From: Micavibrio_B sp964633355
Lineage (GTDB): Bacteria > Pseudomonadota > Alphaproteobacteria > Micavibrionales > Micavibrionaceae
DNA length: 64,000 bases
Assembly (NCBI GenBank): GCA_964633355.1
Contig: CAZWGO010000002.1
Coordinates: 127,987-191,986, forward strand
Direction: 5' to 3'
Positions 51,810-61,642 of this stretch are shown here, piece by piece. The notes under the pieces are model-generated. The model ran no database searches. It was not told the origin of the DNA and saw only the letters and a list, made by a program, of their open reading frames with translations. Position 1 is the stretch's first letter. Each line of letters starts with the position of its first letter. Made by a program: the position numbers and the translations under genes.

Positions 51810-52346
51810 TTATTTGTCTTCTTCGTCTTCTGGTGGCGGTTCCGTTTGAGTGGCTGGCTTGCCGCCGACAGGAAAGTTCGCTCCGAAATTGCCAAATGTC
51901 TTCATGGCGTTTTCGAACATCGCCATATTCTGTTTGGCGATTTCTTCAAAGGCTTGCATGGACGGCATAATAGGACCGAGCGATTTGCTCATCTGTTCTT
52001 TAAACTGGTCCTGATTTTTTGTGAAAGCGGAGAATGTTTGCTCCAGATAATTCGGAACGAGCGGTGAGACGTTGTTACCGTAAAAGCCAATCAATTGACG
52101 CAGGAAATTTACCGGCAAGAGATTGGTTTCGCCTTTGGATTCCTGTTCCACGATAATCTGCGTCAAAACTTGGCGAGTTAGATCGTCGCCGGTTTTAGCG
52201 TCATAGACGACAAATTCGTAACCGTCTTTGATCATTTCGCAGAGATCATAGAGGGTGACATAAGAACTGCGGCCTGTATCATAGAGTCTGCGGTTCGCGT
52301 ATTTTTTGATAACTACGGGTTTGTCGCTGCCTTTTTTTCCGGCCAT
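51810..52346 (-). CDS. phaR: Polyhydroxyalkanoate synthesis repressor PhaR
   Basis: Represses phasin and PHA genes until granules sequester it. The 178-residue protein has the N-terminal PHB_acc_N DNA-binding domain (VIKKYANRRLYDTGRSSYVTL) and a PHB_acc domain (FLRQLIGFYGNN, LVPNYLEQTFSAF). Start at ATG 52346 (MAGKKGSDKP) chosen because AAGGTG lies upstream; an in-frame start 48 codons earlier would run through the divergent promoter. The acidic tail is variable. Confidence 0.94.
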   Translation of the reverse strand: MAGKKGSDKPVVIKKYANRRLYDTGRSSYVTLYDLCEMIKDGYEFVVYDAKTGDDLTRQVLTQIIVEQESKGETNLLPVNFLRQLIGFYGNNVSPLVPNYLEQTFSAFTKNQDQFKEQMSKSLGPIMPSMQAFEEIAKQNMAMFENAMKTFGNFGANFPVGGKPATQTEPPPEDEEDK

Positions 52347-52389
52347 GCTGCACCTTTTTGTTGTATTAGAGTCTAAATATGTTGTCAGT

Positions 52390-53607
52390 ATGCACAAATC
52401 CGTTAACGCTGCAAAACCTTTAACCTCTAAAGACATAACATCTATGGATAAATCAGGTTCAAGACATAAACCCCTTGTGATGCATCTCACGCTCGCGGCA
52501 GCAGCGCTTGCCGATCCGCAGTTTCAAAAAAACGAGAACATTGACGAAGCTTTCTGGCAAAAGCCGGAAGGCAAAAACGTCAAGGCGAGTATGGATAAAG
52601 TCGTCGCCGGTATTCGTAATTATCAGCTCCATAATTTCAAACGTCCGGAAAGCAAAAGGCCTGTCGTCTGGCAGGATGGCGAAGCCCGGCTTTTCCATTA
52701 CAAGCCGAAGAAAAAAGCGAAAGCACGAATTATGGTCATTCCATCCATGATCAACGGGTCGGAAATTCTCGATCTTCTGCCGGGAAAATCATTGATGAAC
52801 TGGCTGGCGGAGCAGGGATTTGAGGCATTTCTTCTCGATTGGGGTGATCTGACAAAAGATAAAGAACTACAAAGCATCGATCTGGCGCTCGGTAAAAAAA
52901 TAAAGAAACTTCTGAAATGGCTCAAGCCTCAATCGGATCTGCCTCTGACAGGTCTGGGCTATTGTATGGGCGGTTTACTGCTGGCGGCCAGCAATCAGCT
53001 TTTCCCCAAGGCTTTCGACAGCCTTGTGTTTATAGCAACGCCGTGGGATTTCAAAAAAGATACCAAAGGTAATTTTTCAGGAAGCGTAACCAATTGGGCC
53101 AAAGACGGATTGCCGCAAACCATGCTTCTGGATTATATGCCAGCGCAATGGCTTCAAATGATCTTTGCCGGTGTAGATGCCGGGCTTATCGCTCGTAAGT
53201 TTTCCGCCTTTGCAGATATGGACCAAGCCAGCAAAGAAGCTCAATTATTCGTTGCAGTTGAGGATTGGGTAAACGGCGGGTCGGATTTGCCGACATCTAT
53301 CGTTCATCATACAGTTAGCGGATGGTATGTTGAAAACCAGCCCATGAAAGGCACATGGGAAGTGGCTGGCAAAATTATCCAGCCGGAGAATATTGCCAAA
53401 CCTGCTTTCGTTGTTGTGCCGGGAAAAGATAAGATAGTACCGCCGGCATCTACACGGCCTTTAGGTAAAAAAATCAAAAGTGCCAAAATTATAGAACCGG
53501 ATTGCGGACATATCAGCATGATGGTTGGCCGGAACTCGGAAGAACAGGTCTGGATTCCGCTTCGTGACTGGCTATTTTCGCAGCGCAGCATGAAAACCAA
53601 GCCTTGA
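52390..53607 (+). CDS. PHA synthase-like alpha/beta hydrolase (PhaC type)
   Basis: A 405-residue alpha/beta-hydrolase with the PHA-synthase lipase-like box GLGYCMGG, catalytic Cys in place of Ser, Asp in VPGKDKIVPP and His in CGHISMM. MVIPSMINGSEILDLLPGKS and LLDWGDL match class III PhaC. It probably polymerises hydroxyacyl-CoA into PHA granules with the phaA and phaB products downstream; a PHA depolymerase-like role is less likely. Start uncertain: ATG 52390 or 52444 (387 aa); neither has a good ribosome site. Divergent from phaR. Confidence 0.8.
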   Translation: MHKSVNAAKPLTSKDITSMDKSGSRHKPLVMHLTLAAAALADPQFQKNENIDEAFWQKPEGKNVKASMDKVVAGIRNYQLHNFKRPESKRPVVWQDGEARLFHYKPKKKAKARIMVIPSMINGSEILDLLPGKSLMNWLAEQGFEAFLLDWGDLTKDKELQSIDLALGKKIKKLLKWLKPQSDLPLTGLGYCMGGLLLAASNQLFPKAFDSLVFIATPWDFKKDTKGNFSGSVTNWAKDGLPQTMLLDYMPAQWLQMIFAGVDAGLIARKFSAFADMDQASKEAQLFVAVEDWVNGGSDLPTSIVHHTVSGWYVENQPMKGTWEVAGKIIQPENIAKPAFVVVPGKDKIVPPASTRPLGKKIKSAKIIEPDCGHISMMVGRNSEEQVWIPLRDWLFSQRSMKTKP

Positions 53608-53662
53608 AATATCTGCCTTCGCGTGCATATTACGAAGCGAAGTCACAGCAGGGGATTTATAT

Positions 53663-54874
53663 ATGTCAGAACAAGATTCAGTCGTCATCGTTGCCGCAAA
53701 AAGAACCGCGCTTGGCGCCTTTAACGGAAGTCTTTCGTCTTTAAGCGCAGTCGAGTTGGGCACTTATGTTATCAAAGCGGCATTGGAAGATGCTGGCGTA
53801 AAACCCGAAGAAGTCGATGAAGTTATTTTAGGCCAGGTTTTGACGGCAGCTTCCGGGCAAAACCCTGCTCGTCAGACAGCGATGAAATCAGGTATTCCGG
53901 CTGAAAAAACCGCCATGACAATAAATCAGGTTTGTGGCTCCGGTCTTCGTTCTGTTGCGCTCGGCATGCAGGCTATCCTAAACGGCGATGCGGATATCGT
54001 AGTTGCAGGTGGGCAGGAGAATATGAGCCTGGCACCACATGCCATTCATTTGCGCAATGGCGTGAAAATGGGTGATGGCACGATGACCGATACGATGATC
54101 AAGGATGGTCTTTGGGATTACTTCAATAATTATCATATGGGCGTCACGGCGGAAAACGTCGCCGAGAAATATGGTATTAGCCGCGATGCGCAGGATGAAT
54201 TCGCAGCCAGCTCTCAGCAAAAAGCTGAAGCGGCGATCAAGGCTGGGAAATTCAAAGCGGAAATCGTACCTGTCACATTGAAAGTCAAAAAACAGGATGT
54301 CGTTTTCGACACAGATGAATTTCCGCGCGCGGGTACGACTGTCGATACGCTCAAAGGATTAAAACCAGCCTTTAAAACGGATGGCACAGTCACGGCAGGT
54401 TCCGCTTCCGGTATCAATGATGGAGCGGCCATACTAGTTCTGATGCGTGCATCAGAGGCAAAAAAGCGCGGTTTGGAGCCGTTTGCGAAGATTAAATCAT
54501 GGGCCACGGCAGGTGTCGATCCGTCGATCATGGGGACAGGACCAATTCCGGCGTCACGCAAAGCGCTAGAAAAAGCTGGTTGGAGTGTTGACGATCTCGA
54601 TCTGATTGAATCGAACGAAGCTTTCGCCGCGCAGGCTTGCGCCGTTATGAAAGATTTGAAACTCAGTGCCGAAAAAGTGAATGTAAACGGCGGCGCGATT
54701 GCGCTCGGCCACCCGATCGGCGCATCGGGCGCGCGTATCCTTGTGACGCTTCTTCATGAAATGGCGCGGTCGAATAAGAACAAAGGTCTTGCGACATTAT
54801 GCATCGGCGGCGGTATGGGTATCGCGCTATGCGTCGAGCGGGACGAAACATCTAGCTGGAAGAAAGTTTCTTAA
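53663..54874 (+). CDS. phaA: Acetyl-CoA acetyltransferase (beta-ketothiolase)
   Basis: Condenses two acetyl-CoA to acetoacetyl-CoA, the first step of PHB synthesis. The 403-residue thiolase has the active Cys in INQVCGSGLRSV, His in GGAIALGHPIGASGARIL and Cys in LCIGGGMGIAL. Its stop overlaps the phaB ATG as TAATG. AGGGGA precedes the ATG. Expected as the third gene of a phaC-phaA-phaB cluster. Confidence 0.93.
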   Translation: MSEQDSVVIVAAKRTALGAFNGSLSSLSAVELGTYVIKAALEDAGVKPEEVDEVILGQVLTAASGQNPARQTAMKSGIPAEKTAMTINQVCGSGLRSVALGMQAILNGDADIVVAGGQENMSLAPHAIHLRNGVKMGDGTMTDTMIKDGLWDYFNNYHMGVTAENVAEKYGISRDAQDEFAASSQQKAEAAIKAGKFKAEIVPVTLKVKKQDVVFDTDEFPRAGTTVDTLKGLKPAFKTDGTVTAGSASGINDGAAILVLMRASEAKKRGLEPFAKIKSWATAGVDPSIMGTGPIPASRKALEKAGWSVDDLDLIESNEAFAAQACAVMKDLKLSAEKVNVNGGAIALGHPIGASGARILVTLLHEMARSNKNKGLATLCIGGGMGIALCVERDETSSWKKVS

Positions 54875-55599
54875 TGTCGGGAATTGCTATTGTCACGGGC
54901 GGTACACGCGGGATTGGTCTTGAAATTACCAAGGCGTTAATTGAAGCCGGATATAAAGTAGCTGCCATCTATCATGGCAATGAAATCGCCGCCAAGAAAT
55001 GTACGCAAGAAACAGGCGCTTTCGTTTATAAATGCGATGTTTCAAGTTTTGATGAATGCGCATCTGTTATAAACCAAATCGAATCCGATCACGGCCCGGT
55101 TCGCATTCTCGTCAATAACGCCGGTATTACCAAAGACAGCATGCTTCATAAAATGGCCGAAGAATCATGGCATGACGTCATTGAAACCAACCTGACATCG
55201 TGTTTCAACATGTGCCGCGCCGTGATCGCCGGTATGCGCGAACGTTGCTTTGGCCGCATTATCAATATCAGCTCTATCAATGGCCAAAAAGGCCAATTGG
55301 GTCAGACGAATTACTCTGCGGCGAAGGCTGGCATGCTCGGCTTTACAAAAGCCTTGGCTTTGGAAAGTGCGGCAAAGGGTATTACAGTCAATGCGATTTG
55401 CCCGGGCTATATCGAAACCGATATGACAGCCGCCATGCATAAAGAAGTACTCGACTCCATTATTCGTTCTATTCCGGCAGCGCGCATGGGCAAACCTGAA
55501 GAGATTGCCGATCTGGTTGTTTTTCTTGCTTCTGAAAAAGCGGCGTTTATGAATGGATCGACGCTGACGATCAATGGCGGCCAGTATATGGCGTCATAA
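54874..55599 (+). CDS. phaB: Acetoacetyl-CoA reductase
   Basis: NADPH-dependent SDR making (R)-3-hydroxybutyryl-CoA, the substrate of PHA synthase. The 241-residue protein has VTGGTRGIG at its start, NNAG, the catalytic Ser in NISSINGQKG and YSAAKAG (YxxxK). Context after phaA favours PhaB over FabG. Confidence 0.92.
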   Translation: MSGIAIVTGGTRGIGLEITKALIEAGYKVAAIYHGNEIAAKKCTQETGAFVYKCDVSSFDECASVINQIESDHGPVRILVNNAGITKDSMLHKMAEESWHDVIETNLTSCFNMCRAVIAGMRERCFGRIINISSINGQKGQLGQTNYSAAKAGMLGFTKALALESAAKGITVNAICPGYIETDMTAAMHKEVLDSIIRSIPAARMGKPEEIADLVVFLASEKAAFMNGSTLTINGGQYMAS

Positions 55600-55682
55600 A
55601 TCCATATTCAGGGTTTAAATTTTGTTCATCTGGGCTATATCTTATTCATCGATTCAAAAAATCCATGAGGTAGGCCCCGAAA

Positions 55683-58600
55683 ATGACAAATATTCCAGAA
55701 TCTGAAGTACAGGGATTTGACGATGCTCCCCGCAAAAACTTCAAAATTCCAAAATGGAGTATTGTTCTTGGTGCCATCATTGCCGTTTTGGTCGTTATCG
55801 CACTGATTATTCCGTCATTCCTCGATCAGGACAAATATAAAACTCTCATCATTCAAAAAGTCGAAGAATCGACCGGCTATAAAGTCGCCTGGGCGGATGA
55901 TCTTGGAATTTCAATTCTGCCGGTTCCTCACGTTACGATCAACGAAGCCACGATTTCTGCTGGTGACCGACGCATCGTTGCGGTTAAAAAAGCTGAAATA
56001 TCCGTTGAGCTAATGCCACTTCTTCAAAAACAGGTTCAGATTTCGAGCGTTAAATTAATAGAGCCTGATATCAATTTATTGGTCGATGCTTCCGGTCGTC
56101 AGACATGGATGACGCCGAAGATGCAGGAGCAAAAAGCCCAGAGCGAAAAGCAGGCCAATCCATCGACGCCGAATGACGAAAAGACTCAATCGATCACTCT
56201 AGATTCCGTTTACATCGAAAAAGGTCATATCGTTTATAAAGATGACAGCAAAAAAGCAGCGCATGAAATTTCCGATCTCAATACGGATTTAAGTCTCAAA
56301 AACCTGACGGGTCCTTTCGATGTCGATGCCGATCTTGTTTATAACGGTAACCAGATCGCTGTAAAAGGCGAGACCGGAGAAATGGTTGAAGGAAAACCGA
56401 CCTCAGTTGATCTTGATATTGCTCTACCTAAACTGGATGTGTCCGGGAACTATAAGGGCGAAATCACGACCGGGGATAATCTAAGCGTTAAAGGTGATTT
56501 GAAACTCTCAGCAAAAGATCTCGAAAACACTATGGCTGCTTTCAGCAAGGATAAGCCGCAACTGCCTGAAGATTTGAATGGCGCATTACATCTTTCAACA
56601 GCCGTTATTTATGATGGCGATACAGCCAGCCTCGATAAGCTGGATTTAGCCTTAGGCGATCTCGCTTATAAGGGCTCGTTAAAAGTTGCAGGATTAAAGA
56701 CGTCTGCTTCGCCTAAATTGTCCGTCGATTTGGAATCGACTTCCGGAGATATCAAGGCAGCAAATGCACTTATCAAAATTCTAAGTGATCTTTCGGTTAA
56801 GGGAACCGGTACGTTTGTAAATAACATCGTGACAATAGAGCAGGGTGTTATCGGATTCGAGGGGCAGACGATAAATCTGACCGGAAATTATGCTTTGCCC
56901 CAGCAGGCGGGAGCACGTCCTAAAGTCAATGCAACGATTAAAGCCGGTAAGATCGATATCGATGATATTCAGCGTCAGTTAAATCCTTCAACGGAAAGTG
57001 CGGCGCAAAAAGTTATCAATGAGAAAGCAAATCAGGCGCAATCTTCCGTTAAAATTAAAGGAACGACGTTGCCCTTCGACGGTACGATTTCGGCTTCGAT
57101 TGGCAGTTTAAGTTTTGGAGGCAAGACCTATTCGAATATCAATGCGGGACTGACCAGCAGTGGCAAATCTCTTTCTATCTCTAATCTTTCGCTCGGAACC
57201 GTTGCCGATACGACTGTTGCTGTCAAAGGTACGATCGCAGATTTAGAAAAATTATCCGGCTTTGATTTAACAGCGAATGCCAAGACAGGAAATGTGGAAG
57301 GCTTAGCAAAAGCGTATAATTATGATCTGAAGCTGGACAGGACTTTGGGAGCGGCTTCAATTGCCGGTACTTTTAAAGGAAGTCTTGAAAATATGGCTTT
57401 TAATGCAACTGCCGATGCGCTCAACTTTGCCGTAACCGGCGCGGGCAATGTCAAATCAGCTCTCGAAAATCCGCAAATTGAAGGTTTAAACATTCGTATC
57501 CGTCACCCATCTTTGCAAACGGCAGTACGTAACTTCTCGCCCTCATTTGAGGCGCCCGGTAGTTTCAATGGGCCGCTCGATGTTGCAAGCTTGGTGTCGC
57601 TGAATAACAAGAAATATGAGTTGTCGAATATTTCGGGAAGTATCGGCTCGACATCTATTGCAGGTAAAGTCTCAGCCGATATGTCTGGCGCAAAACCATC
57701 GGTAAATGGGGATTTAAATTTCGGCAATATGGTGTTTGATTCCGCCGCACCGAAAGCAGGAACGACGACAACTTCTTCAAAGCCTTCTTCTGCTCCTGCA
57801 GCGAGTTCTTCGGAAACAAGATGGTCGCGTGAAGCTATCGATACATCATGGATGAGCAAGTTTAATGCCGATCTAGCCATCAAAGCAGCGTCTATCACAC
57901 AAGGTCTATGGAAGCTGAACAATGCAAATCTGTCGTTTAAACTGAATGACGGCTCTTTAAACATCGGCAATATGTCGGCACAGATGTTTGGCGGCGATGC
58001 GGCAATCAATGGCAATATGAAAGGTGGTACGGCTCAAGCACCACTCTCGATGACCTGGAGCGCAAAGGCAAATAATATCAATGCCCAGCAACTGCTTAGC
58101 GCGGTTCAGAATAAACAATCAGATACGCTATCTGGCATGATCAAGTCTTTTAATCTGGATATCGCATCTTCCGGCATTTCTCCGGCGGCACTGGTCTATG
58201 CCTTGAGCGGTAAGGGAAATATCAACGGTGACAACATCGTCATTAAAGGCGTCGATGCTGCAAAGCTTGCCGAAACTGCCAAGGGAAGCTTCAAGCCGCT
58301 CGAGCGCGCAGGAAGCCTCTTAAGTTCCTTCAAGGATGGCCAAACAGCTTTCAGTACGTTCAATGCTGATTTTACTATTGCCAGCGGCGTTGTGAATTTC
58401 TCGCAGATCAAATTCGACGGGCAGCAGGCTTTATTGACCAGTACAGGAAACGTAAACCTGCCAAGATGGACGATCGACCTGAAGAATAATATGACGGTCA
58501 AAAATTCTGAAGTCCCGCCATTTGACTTTACAATTTCCGGTCCTCTCGATAATCCGGCGCAAGCTGGCGGCAGTATTATCGAAGGTTTTCTTCGCGAGAA

Positions 58601-58829
58601 AGCCACAGAGAAAGTTCAGAAGCTGATTACAGACAAGCTTGGCGACAAGCTGGGTTTCCCTCTGGGCGGAGCAGCTAAGACGGCAACTCCTGAAGCTACT
58701 GAATCTACGACAACACCTGCTGCCGAAACAGATACAACTGTCGTACCTGTAGAGAAAACCAAAGAGCAGAAAAAGCAGGAGCAGATTCAGGAAGGCGTAA
58801 AAGCGCTTCAGGGATTATTCGGCCAATAA
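55683..58829 (+). CDS. AsmA family protein
   Basis: A 1048-residue envelope protein: cytoplasmic N-terminus of about 25 residues, one transmembrane helix (about 26-48; VLGAIIAVLVVIALIIPSFL), an AsmA N-terminal domain (about 50-200; YKTLIIQKVEESTGYKVAW), and a long repeated beta region ending in the AsmA_2 domain. Related proteins form lipid-transfer bridges between membranes. The tail (about 985-1048) is low complexity. Convergent overlap of 22 nt with the RHH gene. Confidence 0.88.
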   Translation: MTNIPESEVQGFDDAPRKNFKIPKWSIVLGAIIAVLVVIALIIPSFLDQDKYKTLIIQKVEESTGYKVAWADDLGISILPVPHVTINEATISAGDRRIVAVKKAEISVELMPLLQKQVQISSVKLIEPDINLLVDASGRQTWMTPKMQEQKAQSEKQANPSTPNDEKTQSITLDSVYIEKGHIVYKDDSKKAAHEISDLNTDLSLKNLTGPFDVDADLVYNGNQIAVKGETGEMVEGKPTSVDLDIALPKLDVSGNYKGEITTGDNLSVKGDLKLSAKDLENTMAAFSKDKPQLPEDLNGALHLSTAVIYDGDTASLDKLDLALGDLAYKGSLKVAGLKTSASPKLSVDLESTSGDIKAANALIKILSDLSVKGTGTFVNNIVTIEQGVIGFEGQTINLTGNYALPQQAGARPKVNATIKAGKIDIDDIQRQLNPSTESAAQKVINEKANQAQSSVKIKGTTLPFDGTISASIGSLSFGGKTYSNINAGLTSSGKSLSISNLSLGTVADTTVAVKGTIADLEKLSGFDLTANAKTGNVEGLAKAYNYDLKLDRTLGAASIAGTFKGSLENMAFNATADALNFAVTGAGNVKSALENPQIEGLNIRIRHPSLQTAVRNFSPSFEAPGSFNGPLDVASLVSLNNKKYELSNISGSIGSTSIAGKVSADMSGAKPSVNGDLNFGNMVFDSAAPKAGTTTTSSKPSSAPAASSSETRWSREAIDTSWMSKFNADLAIKAASITQGLWKLNNANLSFKLNDGSLNIGNMSAQMFGGDAAINGNMKGGTAQAPLSMTWSAKANNINAQQLLSAVQNKQSDTLSGMIKSFNLDIASSGISPAALVYALSGKGNINGDNIVIKGVDAAKLAETAKGSFKPLERAGSLLSSFKDGQTAFSTFNADFTIASGVVNFSQIKFDGQQALLTSTGNVNLPRWTIDLKNNMTVKNSEVPPFDFTISGPLDNPAQAGGSIIEGFLREKATEKVQKLITDKLGDKLGFPLGGAAKTATPEATESTTTPAAETDTTVVPVEKTKEQKKQEQIQEGVKALQGLFGQ

Positions 58830-59056
58830 TTCTTCGAGTGATATAAAACATAAAGCCGCAGCGCACTTGATAAATTAGTGCCGCGGCTTTTGTCTATGCG
58901 GGCAATGAGTTTGGAGAGGCTGATTTTTTCAGCCTTGGCGATGTTTTGCAATTCAAGCCAAAACGGTTCTTCCAGCGAAATACTCGTCAAATGTCCGGCG
59001 ATAGATACGGAGCGCTTGATGACTTTTGCAGAAAGAACCGTTTCTAATTCATTCAT
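58808..59056 (-). CDS. Small ribbon-helix-helix protein (RHH_4-like)
   Basis: An 82-residue protein whose core (about 13-75: KRSVSIAGHLTSISLEEPFW, ISLSKLIARIDKSR, SSALRLYVLYH) matches the gene at 3359-3802. It is nearly all fold with no tails. The ATG overlaps the fumC stop as ATGA, so it is translated from the fumC message. Its 3' end overlaps the convergent AsmA gene by 22 nt. Confidence 0.78.
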   Translation of the reverse strand: MNELETVLSAKVIKRSVSIAGHLTSISLEEPFWLELQNIAKAEKISLSKLIARIDKSRGTNLSSALRLYVLYHSKNYWPNNP

Positions 59057-60471
59057 TTAGGCTTGATCATATCTTCGGGGCGGATCCATTGATCGAATTG
59101 TTCCGACGTCAAAAGGCCAAGCTCGATCCCAGCTTCTTTTAAGGATGTACCTTCAGCATGCGCTTTCTTGGCAATTTTAGCAGCATTGTCATAGCCGATA
59201 TGAGGATTCAAAGCGGTCACAAGCATCAGGCTTTCGTTCATTAACTTCGTGATACGTTTTTCATCGGCTTCGATACCGACGATGCAGTTATCTGTCATCG
59301 AGCGGCAGGCATCGGCAATCAGGCGGATGGATTGCAGCACGTTGAAGATGATAACCGGCTTGTAAACGTTTAATTCGAAATGTCCCTGACTTCCAGCGAC
59401 TGTCACCGTCATATGATTGCCCATGACTTGAGTGCAAACCATCGTCATCGCTTCGCATTGTGTCGGGTTAACCTTGCCCGGCATGATGGAAGAACCGGGT
59501 TCGTTTTCCGGCAGGATGATCTCGCCGATACCGCAGCGCGGGCCGGAGCCGAGAAGGCGTATATCGTTAGCTATTTTCATCAGAGATGCCGCAAGAACAT
59601 TCAAGGCGCCGGACAATTCGACCATTGCATCATGTGCGGCGAGCGCTTCGAATTTATTCTCGGCTGTAACAAAAGGCAGGCTGGTAATTTCGGCAACTTC
59701 CGCAGCAAATTTCTCGGCAAATCCTACTTTTGTATTGATGCCTGTTCCAACCGCCGTGCCGCCTTGGGCAAGTTGCATCAAACGGGGCAGAGTGTTTTTT
59801 ACGCGCTCAATGCCGTATTCGATTTGTTTGGCGTAACCCGAAAATTCCTGACCCAGCGTGAGCGGCGTTGCGTCCATCAAATGCGTACGTCCGATTTTAA
59901 CGATGGAGCCGAAATCCATAGATTTCTGGTGAAGCGCCGAATGCAAATATTCAAGGGAAGGGATTAGCTCATGAAAAACCTGTTCGCCTGCAGCAATATG
60001 CATCGCGGTCGGGAATGTATCGTTCGATGACTGGCCCATATTGACATGGTCGTTCGGGTGAACGGGTTTCTTACTTCCCATCTCGCCGCCCATTATTTCA
60101 ATGGCGCGGTTTGAAATTACTTCATTGACATTCATATTTGTCTGGGTGCCGGAACCTGTCTGCCAGACCACTAAAGGAAATTCATTATCCATTTGGCCGT
60201 CGATGACTTCATCGGCTGCTTGAACGATGGCCTGCGCCAGTTTGGAATCCAAAATTCCGAGAGCCTGATTGGCCTGCGCAGCAGAGCGTTTGATAATGCC
60301 AAGCGCACGGATAAGCGGCACTGGCATTTTTTCGCCGCCGATCTTGAAATTGCCGAGTGAGCGTTGCGTTTGTGCGCCCCAATATTGACTGGCGGGAACT
60401 TCCAATTCACCAAAGGAGTCTGTTTCGATGCGAATACCGGAAGCGTTTTGCGCTTTAACTGCGTTGGTCAT
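59053..60471 (-). CDS. fumC: Class II fumarate hydratase
   Basis: Oxygen-stable TCA cycle enzyme for fumarate to malate. The 472-residue length is normal. Signature GSSIMPGKVNPTQCEAM is present, with SSNDTFPTAMHIAA, GRTHLMDATPLTLGQEF and the GTAVGTGIN loop. The start overlaps the purK stop by 4 nt. Confidence 0.97.
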   Translation of the reverse strand: MTNAVKAQNASGIRIETDSFGELEVPASQYWGAQTQRSLGNFKIGGEKMPVPLIRALGIIKRSAAQANQALGILDSKLAQAIVQAADEVIDGQMDNEFPLVVWQTGSGTQTNMNVNEVISNRAIEIMGGEMGSKKPVHPNDHVNMGQSSNDTFPTAMHIAAGEQVFHELIPSLEYLHSALHQKSMDFGSIVKIGRTHLMDATPLTLGQEFSGYAKQIEYGIERVKNTLPRLMQLAQGGTAVGTGINTKVGFAEKFAAEVAEITSLPFVTAENKFEALAAHDAMVELSGALNVLAASLMKIANDIRLLGSGPRCGIGEIILPENEPGSSIMPGKVNPTQCEAMTMVCTQVMGNHMTVTVAGSQGHFELNVYKPVIIFNVLQSIRLIADACRSMTDNCIVGIEADEKRITKLMNESLMLVTALNPHIGYDNAAKIAKKAHAEGTSLKEAGIELGLLTSEQFDQWIRPEDMIKPK

Positions 60472-61547
60472 TTTTCTCTCTTTTTAGGTTTCAGTAAATT
60501 AATATGCCCCATTTTTCGGCCCGGGCGGGATTCTTTTTTGCCGTATAGATGGACGCAGGCATTCGGCTTATCGAGGTATTCAGGGATCAGATTTATATCG
60601 TCGCCGATCAGGTTCAGCATAACCGCATCTGAATGGCGTTTGGCAGAACCAACAGGCATGCCGCAAACGCTGCGGACATGGTTTTCAAATTGCGACACGG
60701 CACAGGCGTCGATGGTCCAATGGCCGGAATTATGAGGACGGGGGGCCATTTCATTGGCAATTAATTTACCGTCCTTGGTCAGAAAAAGCTCAAGAGCCAG
60801 AACGCCTGTCAAATCAAGATTGTCGGCGATTCTTTTAATATACTGCTTCGCTTTTTTCGCAATTGCGTCAGAGATCGGCGCAGGGGCCGTGGTTTTCGAT
60901 AGAATATGATTTTTGTGGTCGTTCAGGACAGGATCGTAAATGACGGATTCACCAAAGCGATCGCGGGCAATTATGACTGAAACTTCACATTTAAAATCAA
61001 TGATTTCTTCGATGATATTCTCTTTTGACTTTAAAGCTTGCCATGCAGCTTTTGCGTCATCGCCAAGTTTGAATTTTATCTGACCTTTCCCGTCATAGCC
61101 AAGGCGGGTTGTCTTGATAATGCAGGATTTTACGCCCCATTTTTGAAGCGTCACTTCAATATCTTCCGGCTTTAAAGCAGGGGCCCATTTTGCTGTAGGT
61201 ATAAAGCAATTATTCAGGAATTGTTTTTCGGACAAGCGATGTTGGGAAATCTCCAGTACATTGGCGTCAGGAAAAACAAGACGCACTTTTTTAAGGGCTT
61301 TAATTGTATCGACAGGGATATTCTCGAATTCATATGAGATGACATCGACGCCCTTGGCAAAATCCAGCAAGGCTTTCTTGTCGCCGTATTCGCCGATAAT
61401 CGTTTTGGCGGCGACATGCGAAGCGGGAGAGTCTTTCTCTGGTGTGTATATATGTGTCTGAATACCAAGACGGGCAGCGGCCATGGCCGACATGCGGCCT
61501 AATTGGCCACCGCCTATAATACCGAGAGTTTTGGGACGATTCTTCAT
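60468..61547 (-). CDS. purK: 5-(carboxyamino)imidazole ribonucleotide synthase
   Basis: ATP-grasp enzyme that carboxylates AIR to N5-CAIR in purine synthesis. The protein opens with LGIIGGGQLGRMSAMAAARLG. Glu and Asn metal ligands lie in LALELFLTKDG and IANEMAPRPHNSGHWT. Start at ATG 61547 (359 aa) preferred over a TTG 17 codons upstream. purE lies apart at 62712, separated by a broken pgeF paralogue. Confidence 0.93.
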   Translation of the reverse strand: MKNRPKTLGIIGGGQLGRMSAMAAARLGIQTHIYTPEKDSPASHVAAKTIIGEYGDKKALLDFAKGVDVISYEFENIPVDTIKALKKVRLVFPDANVLEISQHRLSEKQFLNNCFIPTAKWAPALKPEDIEVTLQKWGVKSCIIKTTRLGYDGKGQIKFKLGDDAKAAWQALKSKENIIEEIIDFKCEVSVIIARDRFGESVIYDPVLNDHKNHILSKTTAPAPISDAIAKKAKQYIKRIADNLDLTGVLALELFLTKDGKLIANEMAPRPHNSGHWTIDACAVSQFENHVRSVCGMPVGSAKRHSDAVMLNLIGDDINLIPEYLDKPNACVHLYGKKESRPGRKMGHINLLKPKKREK

Positions 61548-61642
61548 TGCGGGCTGATTTTGCTTATAGCGAGGGGAATTGCAAGCTTGACGATACAAAA
61601 ATAGTTATGATAAATGATTAATTGCAGGGATATTGAGTAATA

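Noticed and set aside
57503..58015. Long open frame opposite the AsmA gene
   Set aside because: Antisense shadow in a gene with biased codons; no start context.
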